This document shows positions 49,326-56,667 of a DNA stretch of 64,000 nt, one piece after another. The stretch lies in the NCBI RefSeq assembly GCF_029026145.1, contig NZ_CP119078.1, positions 1-64,000 on the forward strand, written 5' to 3'. Below the pieces are notes generated by a model. It did no database searches. It worked only from the letters and a program-made list of their open reading frames with translations, and was not told where the DNA came from. Position numbers and translations under genes: made by a program. Origin of the DNA: Legionella cardiaca (lineage in GTDB: Bacteria > Pseudomonadota > Gammaproteobacteria > Legionellales > Legionellaceae). The first letter of the stretch is position 1. Each line of letters opens with the position of its first letter.

Positions 49326-49473
49326 TCTTAGAATGAATCCAAATGCTGGCATAGTCTGAGCAAAGGCATGCTTATCCAAGATTTTTCAAATTTCATATTC
49401 AATATGTACTATCTCTTTGCGTAAACTCTATAATGCCAAGGATGGCGTCTCATAAATTGTTATCAGATATCAG

Positions 49474-50010
49474 ATGAAGAATAAATTTACAAAGATTAAT
49501 ATAGAAACGCTAATATTGGTTGCGGTTTGGGAAGCTCCTTTTATTTTTCAAGGCTGCTTTAAAATTAGGAAAGAGGACGACGCAGTTAATTCTTCTCTTC
49601 TTTTCTTCAGATGTGAAGGTTACCATTTGCATCAGACAGCAATAGTTAATGAATTTTCTCCGAATGAATATATATTTACCCATCTGTATCGCAATTCAGT
49701 TCGTTTGTCATTAGAAAACTCAGAGTTAGAAGATAAGCATGCCCTTTATCTTTTGAAATACGCGTTAGACTTAACTTTGAAATCAATGTTGGAAAAACAA
49801 AAGCAGGATCTTATTTATAGAGATGAAGTTGTCACAGAGACAATTGCCGCAAAAATTGCGCCCATTTTACATTATGGTTCCTGGAGTGACAAAGTCGAAG
49901 ATATTGGTTTTGCTGTGGCGGTTGATTTTAATCCGCAAGAAACGATGGGGGAGGCTGCTGTATTAGCTTTACTCGCTGAAACAAAGTCGTTACATGCAAA
50001 AATAAATTGA
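49474..50010 (+). CDS. Hypothetical protein
   Basis: 178 residues, not recognised. It looks like a soluble alpha/beta protein, with an N-terminal beta-rich half and a helical stretch at about 85-115. No signal peptide or membrane helix. It lies after lpxC on the same strand and converges on dciA. No ribosome binding site stands out, but frame length and composition support a real gene. Confidence 0.6.
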   Translation: MKNKFTKINIETLILVAVWEAPFIFQGCFKIRKEDDAVNSSLLFFRCEGYHLHQTAIVNEFSPNEYIFTHLYRNSVRLSLENSELEDKHALYLLKYALDLTLKSMLEKQKQDLIYRDEVVTETIAAKIAPILHYGSWSDKVEDIGFAVAVDFNPQETMGEAAVLALLAETKSLHAKIN

Positions 50011-50124
50011 TTATGAAAGCAAGGCATGACAATTAAAATCAGTAATGCTTACTTCGGCAAACTCCAATGCTTCTTAGAGCACTACTAAACCAATTGAGTA
50101 ATGTCTGACATTCTATACACAAGG

Positions 50125-50133
50125 TTATCCACA
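50125..50133 (+). promoter_or_regulatory. DnaA box (consensus TTATCCACA)
   Basis: A perfect match to the high-affinity DnaA 9-mer. Flanked by CTATACACA 4 bp upstream of it and an inverted near-match 5 bp downstream. Confidence 0.65.
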
Positions 50134-50138
50134 GAATT

Positions 50139-50147
50139 TGTGGGTAA
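50139..50147 (-). promoter_or_regulatory. Inverted DnaA-like box
   Basis: TGTGGGTAA reads TTACCCACA on the minus strand, one mismatch from TTATCCACA. Confidence 0.5.
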
Positions 50148-50254
50148 CCTAATTGTCAATAAGCAATGGAAAAATGTATTCGAGCTATATTTAGCAAGGG
50201 ACAATAAAAATTGAGAAAAAAGAGTTAAGAGATTTATTTTGGGATAGATAAAAG

Positions 50255-50263
50255 TTATCCACA
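50255..50263 (+). promoter_or_regulatory. DnaA box (consensus TTATCCACA)
   Basis: A second perfect DnaA 9-mer in the same orientation, 130 bp from the first. Confidence 0.65.
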
Positions 50264-50361
50264 GAGGGATATCGAGTTGATAAAATTACTAGCTTTACGA
50301 TAATAGCCAAATAAATTTTGAAAAAACAGTCTTGACAGCAAAAAATTTTAAAAAGAGGTTG

Positions 50362-50790
50362 TTAATTTTGTTCCGTAGACAGTTGTTGCAAAGCTTTTTT
50401 GAGTGGTTCGTAATTACATTGTTCACTTGCAATACGAATGGTATCGCGAGCGCTGTTTGACAATGGAATGGTTTTGTTTTTGTTACACGTCGCCAGTTGA
50501 TGAGAATTTTCCTCAATAACGGTGATTTTTATCCCTACAAGCTGATAAAGTCCTGCTTCTCTTCTTAATTTGTCGCGTAACTCAGGGATGGCATAACGCA
50601 ACTCGGTTGCCCATGCTGAATTTGTGATCGTCAGCGTTAGAGAACCTCTGAGGAAACTGCCAACATTACAATAATTTACTAAATGCGCGGGTAAATAGGT
50701 TTTAACCAGGGCATTTAACCCTTCCAACTCTATAGCATTCTGACAAATTTCTAATAATTGCGGGTTTAGGCAGCGATTAATACGACGCAT
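50362..50790 (-). CDS. dciA: DciA-type (DUF721) helicase loader
   Basis: 142 residues. DUF721 family, now known as DciA, which loads the replicative helicase DnaB in bacteria lacking DnaC/DnaI. The family core is LRGSLTLTITNSAWATELRYAIPELRDKLRREAGL at about 48-82, ending in a helical tail. A neighbouring secA, common for this family, is not in view. The DnaA boxes just beyond its stop are noteworthy. Confidence 0.85.
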   Translation of the reverse strand: MRRINRCLNPQLLEICQNAIELEGLNALVKTYLPAHLVNYCNVGSFLRGSLTLTITNSAWATELRYAIPELRDKLRREAGLYQLVGIKITVIEENSHQLATCNKNKTIPLSNSARDTIRIASEQCNYEPLKKALQQLSTEQN

Positions 50791-50935
50791 ATAGTCTTAG
50801 ATAAATTGATAACCTGACAAGTATACCATTATTATTTCTTAGACATAGAAGATATACCAGAAACGTAATGGATGACAGGATCTGCTATCTGCAATATCAT
50901 TAGGCTTTTAAGTGACAGTGATTTAAAGGACAACA

Positions 50936-51358
50936 ATGACGGACAGAAGTGTCGTATATTTTGCAAGACTGCATTGGATTTTATTTTTCTGGCCCTTAGC
51001 GCTTGCATGTTTTGCCATTTTTTTAGGTACACAAATTAACCAATTAAAAGAAGTGTCACTCATGTTTCTTGGTGTTGCTTTTATTTGGATATTAATGACC
51101 TGGGTAACCTACCATTTTTCATCACTTACCATTAAACAAAAACAGGTAATACTTCGTACAGGAATGTTGGTTAGACAAACAGTTGATATTCCTCTTTCTA
51201 AAATAGAGAGCATTGATATTCGTCAATCAATTTTGGGTAGTATTTTTCGCTATGGCTCATTGGTAATTACAGGCACTGGTGGCACGCGTCATGTTATGAA
51301 TTTTCTCGATAAACCGCTAACCTGTCGACGCTATATCGAACAGCTTATGCATGAGTAA
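50936..51358 (+). CDS. Membrane protein with bacterial PH domain (DUF304/bPH2-like)
   Basis: 140 residues. Two hydrophobic segments (about 13-33 and 40-58), then a beta-rich bPH domain with YHFSSLTIKQKQVILRTG and IPLSKIESIDIRQSILGSIFRYGSLVITGTGG. Function of such proteins is mostly unknown. It overlaps the next gene by 8 bp. Confidence 0.83.
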   Translation: MTDRSVVYFARLHWILFFWPLALACFAIFLGTQINQLKEVSLMFLGVAFIWILMTWVTYHFSSLTIKQKQVILRTGMLVRQTVDIPLSKIESIDIRQSILGSIFRYGSLVITGTGGTRHVMNFLDKPLTCRRYIEQLMHE

Positions 51359-52241
51359 TGAACATTGGTCCAGGTTGTTTTTTAAGCAACCTATTATTGC
51401 AATTTCTCCTTTAAAAGGTGGGCGTCAACACCAGACTGATTTAATTGAACTCACAGATGGTAGCAAATGGGTTTGTAAAAAACTCACTGGCAGTACCTGG
51501 CTTGGGATAATGAATTCTGCACAATTTAGGTTTACCGAGGTAATTGCAACACATGTCGCCAATAAAACAGGCTATACTTATGCGCCAAAAACCCTTCCTA
51601 TTCCAAAACGGTGGGTAGAAGGTACACAAACTCATTTACTCATTACTCCTTATTGTAAAGGTAAATTAAGAGCGACAGTTACGCAGGAACAAGCATTTTT
51701 ACTAGGAAAATTGCTGGCAAAATTGCATCAATTAAATTTGCCAAAGAAAGGAGGACAGGCTTTTCCATGTATTAATTTACCTGAGAATCAATCTTATTCA
51801 CCTGAAGTTAAATTGCTTGTTGAGCAATCTAATGCTTCCTTGCAATATGACAGTCAAAACTGGGTTGTTAGCCATCGAGATATCCATTTAGAAAATATTG
51901 TATGGAAGGATGCAGAAAAGCCGCATTTAATTGATTGGGAGAGTGCAGGACTGATTCATCCCTTTGTCGAATTAATTGGTGTGGCTATGAACAGCTCTGG
52001 CCTGGCAGTAAAAAAGTTCGAAAAGAATCTCTTTCGTGCTACTTTAAGAGGCTATGCGCAGATTATGGGTAATTTACCACAAGCAAACGAGCACTTATGG
52101 GGCCTGATTTTTCATAGCTGGCTTCTCTGGTATGCCTACAGTCTCAGAAGAAACTGGCAAGAAGATGCCGAGCAAACCTTGCAAGTCATTAAGCTTATTA
52201 AACTGAAAATGAAAGAATTACAGCATCTCTATGCTGATTAA
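51351..52241 (+). CDS. Kinase-fold phosphotransferase (APH family), 3' end altered by island
   Basis: 296 residues. Aminoglycoside-phosphotransferase/choline-kinase-like fold: HRDIHLEN at 175-182 and LIDWE around Asp195. True substrate is unknown. The 3' part (52007-52222) is repeated perfectly at 56410-56625. Joining 51351-52006 to 56410-56656 gives an in-frame 300-residue product ending KELQLLYTEFNLI, probably the original gene; the present gene ends KELQHLYAD. The catalytic part is untouched, so it should still work. Confidence 0.85.
   Translation: MSNEHWSRLFFKQPIIAISPLKGGRQHQTDLIELTDGSKWVCKKLTGSTWLGIMNSAQFRFTEVIATHVANKTGYTYAPKTLPIPKRWVEGTQTHLLITPYCKGKLRATVTQEQAFLLGKLLAKLHQLNLPKKGGQAFPCINLPENQSYSPEVKLLVEQSNASLQYDSQNWVVSHRDIHLENIVWKDAEKPHLIDWESAGLIHPFVELIGVAMNSSGLAVKKFEKNLFRATLRGYAQIMGNLPQANEHLWGLIFHSWLLWYAYSLRRNWQEDAEQTLQVIKLIKLKMKELQHLYAD
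52007..52222 (+). repeat. 216-bp perfect direct repeat, left copy
   Basis: Identical base for base to 56410-56625. It is the 3' part of the phosphotransferase gene. Beyond its right end the two loci diverge, though TTAACYTTATCTAAAGT is shared a few bases later (52251-52267 and 56643-56659). Confidence 0.97.
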
Positions 52242-52478
52242 GACTATTTTTTAACTTTATCTAAAGTTTGATAAAAAAAAGAATTAGATAAAATTAAATA
52301 TTTTAGAAAACACACAGTAAAAAAATTTGAACTTGAATATTAGGTACATGTAAACAAAGCTAAATAGGGGAAAATAGTAATAAAATTATAAAAGGGTAAT
52401 CTGAAATAACATTCCCATTTTAAAATGGTGAGACATTATTAGCCTTCCATTAAGTAAGCAATCTTAAATATAATTTTA

Positions 52479-53759
52479 TTAGTTTAGTTTTATCATTTTA
52501 TTGTCATGTGCATACTTAAACCACATAGTAACGAAAGAAAAAATCACCAAAATGATGACTACTAATGGAGGGGAGATCGAACTTTGTGTTTTTCTCAAAA
52601 GCATTAGAGATAATAAGGGGGTTAAACCTGCAGAAATGCTTGCTGCAGTTGAATATAATAAAGATAAAACTGTACAGCGCAAATTGAAAGGAAACATCTC
52701 TGCCAACATCACTGGCACAGTGGCATAATAAGCTCCTGCCGGAATTGATATCAGTGCTTGTATTAAAATAAACTGATTATAAGTTCCATAGGATAGCAGA
52801 TAAAAAAATGGTTGAAGTAGCAACAAAAAACCAACGATTGCAGCAACAATAATTCCTTCTCGCTTTACTTTGTCAGATAATTTTCCAAAAATAGGAAAAA
52901 CACACAATAAAACCATTAATGAAATAATATTAGATTTAATAATCTGGTAGTCTGTAAAATTTCCATAGATATGAGCTTGTGTTGGACCATAGATATATAT
53001 CTGAAACGTTGTAGCAACCCCTAAGCTACTTAATGCAAATACATATAAACATTTCGATTTATATTTAAATAAATATTGTAAAGACTGATTGCATAAATTT
53101 TTGAGTTTTGGCCTAGTATTATTTGCATAATAATTTATATATTCTTTGCTTTCCGGGATAAACATTCGTATATATAAGCCTATAGAAGAACCTAATAAGG
53201 CTAGAATAAAAGGAATGCGCCATATAGCCCATCCTAATTCAGGGTAGCACTCTATTAAGTAGGTGATTATTAATGAAAATAGAGATGCAACTAACAGGCC
53301 TGCCATTGTCCCGAATGAGGCCCAACTACCTGAATAACCCTTATTGGATGTTTCGGCATTTTCTATAAGATAAGCTGAGGAATTAAGATATTCGGCACCA
53401 CAAGAAAAGCTCTGAATAATACGCAATATCAAAAGACATGCTATTGAAGCAATACCAATTGAATTGCTAGAGGGAATAAAACCGATTAAAGTTGTAGAGA
53501 TTCCCATGCTAAGTATAGAAGCTGCAAGAGTAATTTTTCGCCCATAAATATCGGAAAATAAACCCATAAATATTGCGCCAATAGGTCTTGCTAAATAACC
53601 AGCAAAGAAAGTGGCGAATACGATGAGTAACCCCTTGGTGACATCTCCAATCAAATATTTGGCCAGATAAACCGATAGTAGTCCACATAAGGCCAAATCA
53701 AAAGCCTCAACAAGGTTTCCTAGCATTCCAGCAACAAGGATACGTGTTTGATGCTTCAT
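52479..53759 (-). CDS. MFS transporter, MHS (ProP/ShiA)-like
   Basis: 426 residues, 12 membrane segments. MHS-type features: GNLVEAFDLALCGLLSVYLAKY at the start, FFAGYLARPIGAIFMGLFSDIYGRK as the loop 2/3 motif, and LRIIQSFSCGAEY in place of the usual GGE. Family members carry small organic acids or betaines by proton symport; export is less common. It is last in the island operon; its ATG overlaps the deformylase stop (TAATG). Confidence 0.85.
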   Translation of the reverse strand: MKHQTRILVAGMLGNLVEAFDLALCGLLSVYLAKYLIGDVTKGLLIVFATFFAGYLARPIGAIFMGLFSDIYGRKITLAASILSMGISTTLIGFIPSSNSIGIASIACLLILRIIQSFSCGAEYLNSSAYLIENAETSNKGYSGSWASFGTMAGLLVASLFSLIITYLIECYPELGWAIWRIPFILALLGSSIGLYIRMFIPESKEYINYYANNTRPKLKNLCNQSLQYLFKYKSKCLYVFALSSLGVATTFQIYIYGPTQAHIYGNFTDYQIIKSNIISLMVLLCVFPIFGKLSDKVKREGIIVAAIVGFLLLLQPFFYLLSYGTYNQFILIQALISIPAGAYYATVPVMLAEMFPFNLRCTVLSLLYSTAASISAGLTPLLSLMLLRKTQSSISPPLVVIILVIFSFVTMWFKYAHDNKMIKLN

Positions 53760-54283
53760 TACAATTCCAGCCTTTTTTGTAATTCAGTTGCTGTAATTAA
53801 GCTGTCATGGTTTGCAATATGATCAAAAAATAAAAATCCATCCAAATGATCTACTTCATGCTGAAGTATACGTGCTTCAAGCCCGCTTGCACGTTTTTTA
53901 ATAAAATTTCCATTGAGGTCAAAGCCAGAGTATTCGATCTCCATTGCTCTGGGAACCTCTCCTCTTAACTCACCTGTATTTAAGCAACCTTCATAGCCAG
54001 TTTGTATTTCTTCAGATAAATTTTTTACGGTTGGATTAATTAATACCGTGTCAGGAATGTGCTCATCAATTTTTCTTGTTTTAGTATAAGTAGTTCCAAA
54101 AACAATGATTCTTTTACTAATACCAATTTGTGGAGCAGCGATGCCTACAGCACCCTTATCTTTCATAATTTCAATCATATCTATAATAAGGCTTTTTAGC
54201 CAAGCAGAACCAAAATCTGACCTAGAAACGGGCTCGGCTTTTTCTCTTAATATAGGATTGTCTTGTTTAAGTATTATTCTCAT
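53759..54283 (-). CDS. def: Peptide deformylase, island-borne
   Basis: 174 residues, normal length. Motifs: GAVGIAAPQ at 44-52, EGCLN at 98-102 with metal-ligand Cys100, and HEVDH at 142-146. Motif II normally reads EGCLS; here Asn replaces Ser. Metal ligands and catalytic Glu are intact, so activity is expected. It is the second deformylase paralogue in the window and again has no fmt neighbour. It overlaps the upstream gene by 17 bp and the MFS gene by one. Confidence 0.9.
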   Translation of the reverse strand: MRIILKQDNPILREKAEPVSRSDFGSAWLKSLIIDMIEIMKDKGAVGIAAPQIGISKRIIVFGTTYTKTRKIDEHIPDTVLINPTVKNLSEEIQTGYEGCLNTGELRGEVPRAMEIEYSGFDLNGNFIKKRASGLEARILQHEVDHLDGFLFFDHIANHDSLITATELQKRLEL

Positions 54284-54854
54284 AATTCACCTGGTTATTT
54301 ATAATGAGTTTTAAAGTCGGTTTATGCGCAATGAAAGTTTGTTGTTTTTCTGGTAAGGGAATGGTTTTGATTATGTTCCGTAAACAGAATTGTCCCATAT
54401 TTATGAGGGTATCGAGATTAGTTAACAATCTACTTTTTGTAACTTTATCGCTTGTTTTTAATGCAAAAGAATAGACTACACGGTATTCAGCAAACCGAGC
54501 GGGAATTGCAATACCTATGCTGAATTTTTGTGCTTCTAATTTATAATGACGTAAACGATTTTCTTTTGTTTTTGGGTAAAGCTCCTCCCAATATTGTGCT
54601 TGATCTTGTTGAATGAACTTATCATGATAACTTTTATCTAACTGCCATAAATTATGCTCGATGAGATTACACTCAATGGAAGGATGAGAAGATAAAAAGA
54701 ATAATTCATTTTTTGGATTTATTAACGCTATTGCCAGGTAATCAATTTCCAACAGGCCAATTACGTCACTAAATATCCTTTTGACTGTTCTGTAATGCTC
54801 AAAGAGAAAGTCTTTCGCCTGTGGGTGAAGGGTGATTGAAGGGTTAACATCCAT
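54267..54854 (-). CDS. Sensor-only protein resembling LuxR autoinducer-binding domain
   Basis: 195 residues without a helix-turn-helix. The order of elements (EIDYLAIALINPKNELFFLSS, then HNLWQLDKSYHDKF, then SIGIAIPARFAEYRVVYSFAL) parallels the N-terminal part of the LuxR-type protein at 55611-56414. It may bind a ligand or antagonise that regulator. Similarity is judged by eye and is weak. Lies 10 bp after the XRE gene and overlaps def. Confidence 0.5.
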   Translation of the reverse strand: MDVNPSITLHPQAKDFLFEHYRTVKRIFSDVIGLLEIDYLAIALINPKNELFFLSSHPSIECNLIEHNLWQLDKSYHDKFIQQDQAQYWEELYPKTKENRLRHYKLEAQKFSIGIAIPARFAEYRVVYSFALKTSDKVTKSRLLTNLDTLINMGQFCLRNIIKTIPLPEKQQTFIAHKPTLKLIINNQVNYENNT

Positions 54855-54864
54855 TTATTATATT

Positions 54865-55359
54865 CTACTTATTGCATGACATTTTCCGATATTTTTCTTC
54901 ATAAGAAGAAATTGAATCTATTGCCAAGTTAATGATTTTTTCTAGATTTTCTTTCGAAGTGTCTATCTGGCGAACATCTCGTATTAATCCTAACACAAAG
55001 TCAGCATAATCGTCAGTATTTCCTGTTTCTTCTCTGTATAAATGATGGCTCTTCTTAAGAATATAATGTAGTAAATCGTCATCAATAAGCTGGGTTTGAT
55101 GTGATTCACTTCTTTCTTGTTCACCGAATAACAACCATCCGGCAGTTACATTTAACTCTCTAGCTATATTTAGGATTCTTGCATAATCAGGTAGAGCATC
55201 TCCACGAATATAACGCCGACATATTTGTTCAGATACTCCAGCAAATTTAGAAAGGGTTTGAATGCAAATACCACTAGGCGATCTTGATGCTATGTGCCCT
55301 CTTAATTTCATAATCTCAATTAGCCTATGTGAAAATTCTTTGTACTTACCAATTCCCAT
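54865..55359 (-). CDS. XRE-family transcriptional regulator
   Basis: 164 residues. An N-terminal Cro/CI-type helix-turn-helix at about 30-70 (CIQTLSKFAGVSEQICRRYIRGDALPDYARILNIARELNVTAGWLLFG) is followed by a helical C-terminus. The closing NVTAGWLLFGE is typical of phage-repressor-like regulators. It heads the four-gene minus-strand operon and probably controls it and the divergent luxR-type gene. Confidence 0.87.
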   Translation of the reverse strand: MGIGKYKEFSHRLIEIMKLRGHIASRSPSGICIQTLSKFAGVSEQICRRYIRGDALPDYARILNIARELNVTAGWLLFGEQERSESHQTQLIDDDLLHYILKKSHHLYREETGNTDDYADFVLGLIRDVRQIDTSKENLEKIINLAIDSISSYEEKYRKMSCNK

Positions 55360-55610
55360 AACGAATTCCTACCATGATTTAGGATGAAGAAGTTAACACA
55401 TAAATTATTAGCATTCAAAATTATATTTTTTATATTAAATAATCTTAAATTATTGGATTTATAATGATAATTGTTTCTTGTTGTTAATTTAAGTTTCGTT
55501 ATTGAGTGTTTTTTGATAACATTCCCAAATTAATATTTATTATTCAATGCATTGCTCGAGAATGCGCTGTCTTTGGTTGTATTGCTATTATTTTTATATA
55601 AGAAAGGAAA
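55360..55610. promoter_or_regulatory. Divergent control region in the island
   Basis: 251 bp of very AT-rich DNA between the XRE and LuxR genes. It holds a short inverted repeat AATAAT-N5-ATTATT (55438-55454) and ATAACATTCCCA at 55516, which recurs at 52406. Promoters for both directions must lie here. Confidence 0.45.
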
Positions 55611-56414
55611 ATGGAATTTATGAACAATATTTCTAATACCTTGAGTTTAGCCTGTAAGAAGCAAATTGATGAAGTTTGTAAACCAATGGCAAATATAGAT
55701 CTTAAGTACCTTGTAATGTATCTCATTTTTAATGATGGTAGATTATTGATTCTTTCTAATATACCTCCTCTTGTTCAACGATATTATCAGGAAAATTTAT
55801 ATAAACAGGATTATAGCTATACCTATAAAATGATTGAGGCGGCATATGAAGGTTATTATTTATGTAATGAAGTAGAGTTTTCCTCCCCTGAGTTTAAAAA
55901 AATCCTAAAAGAAAAATATAATATTTATCCTATCTATAATATAGTTAGACGATGTGCTGAATGTACTTTTGTTTTTAGTGCTATCCGTGGTGCTCCAGTT
56001 AAATCTGATCAACTTTTTTACAAAAAAACGATTAGGTCCTTTGAAAATTTTTGTGCTAATTTTGTTGATGCATTTCTTGAGGTGATTATTTATCGCCATC
56101 CTAAATATAGATACTCCTTTATTTTGACAAACCAAACATATCGTCATGCAATAATAAAAGGCGGCTATGCCGAGAGTGAAACAATCTCAATGAGAGAGCA
56201 AGAATGCTTATGGCTTTCTGCACAAGGTAAAACTGTGAAACAAATTGCACAAATTCTTAAAATAAGCCCCTACACAGTTGAAAAATATTTAAAAAATATT
56301 CGTGAAGCATTTAATTGTCATACCTTGATTGAAGCTGTCATCGAGGGAATTCATAGAGGAATGATAGGTAGGGTTAATATAAATAAAAAAATCATTAGTT
56401 CTGATACTAAGTAA
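55611..56414 (+). CDS. LuxR-family transcriptional regulator
   Basis: 267 residues. The C-terminal LuxR helix-turn-helix is at about 193-250 (SMREQECLWLSAQGKTVKQIAQILKISPYTVEKYLKNI). The N-terminal 170 residues are a sensor-like domain without recognisable residues for acyl-homoserine lactone binding. AAGGAAA precedes the ATG. The last codon and stop fall inside the right direct repeat, so the gene's original end may have been replaced. No luxI is in view. Confidence 0.87.
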   Translation: MEFMNNISNTLSLACKKQIDEVCKPMANIDLKYLVMYLIFNDGRLLILSNIPPLVQRYYQENLYKQDYSYTYKMIEAAYEGYYLCNEVEFSSPEFKKILKEKYNIYPIYNIVRRCAECTFVFSAIRGAPVKSDQLFYKKTIRSFENFCANFVDAFLEVIIYRHPKYRYSFILTNQTYRHAIIKGGYAESETISMREQECLWLSAQGKTVKQIAQILKISPYTVEKYLKNIREAFNCHTLIEAVIEGIHRGMIGRVNINKKIISSDTK

Positions 56415-56625
56415 AAAAGTTCGAAAAGAATCTCTTTCGTGCTACTTTAAGAGGCTATGCGCAGATTATGGGTAATTTACCACAAGCAAACGAGCACTTA
56501 TGGGGCCTGATTTTTCATAGCTGGCTTCTCTGGTATGCCTACAGTCTCAGAAGAAACTGGCAAGAAGATGCCGAGCAAACCTTGCAAGTCATTAAGCTTA
56601 TTAAACTGAAAATGAAAGAATTACA
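56410..56625 (+). repeat. 216-bp perfect direct repeat, right copy
   Basis: Identical to 52007-52222. It forms the right border of the island and supplies the stop codon of the LuxR-family gene. Confidence 0.97.
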
Positions 56626-56656
56626 ACTGCTCTATACGGAATTTAACCTTATCTAA
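56410..56656 (+). pseudogene. Orphaned 3' end of the phosphotransferase gene
   Basis: Encodes the last 80 or so residues of the phosphotransferase in frame to a TAA at 56654, but lacks the catalytic part and a start signal. It is probably the original 3' end, because it abuts ltaE directly, separated from its gene by the island. Confidence 0.85.
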
Positions 56657-56667
56657 AGTGACTTACT

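Larger units (their letters stand above)
50011..50361. other. Convergent intergenic region with DnaA-box cluster
   Basis: 351 bp, very AT-rich, no gene. It contains TTATCCACA at 50125-50133 and 50255-50263, the inverted TGTGGGTAA at 50139-50147, and CTATACACA at 50113-50121. Both flanking genes end into it, so it is not an ordinary promoter region. An A/T-rich stretch (AGATTTATTTT, about 50230) separates the boxes. Confidence 0.6.
52223..56409. mobile_element. AT-rich genomic island bounded by 216-bp direct repeats
   Basis: A 4.2-kb segment between the two copies of the phosphotransferase 3' end. It holds an XRE regulator, a sensor-like protein, a peptide deformylase, an MFS transporter and a LuxR regulator. 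It is visibly more AT-rich than flanking genes. No integrase, transposase or tRNA site is present, so entry by homologous recombination of a circular molecule carrying the gene's 3' end is the simplest explanation (inference). Confidence 0.75.

Noticed and set aside
50832-51032. Small minus-strand frame overlapping the PH-domain gene
   Set aside because: Antisense over the start of a convincing gene and without family resemblance.
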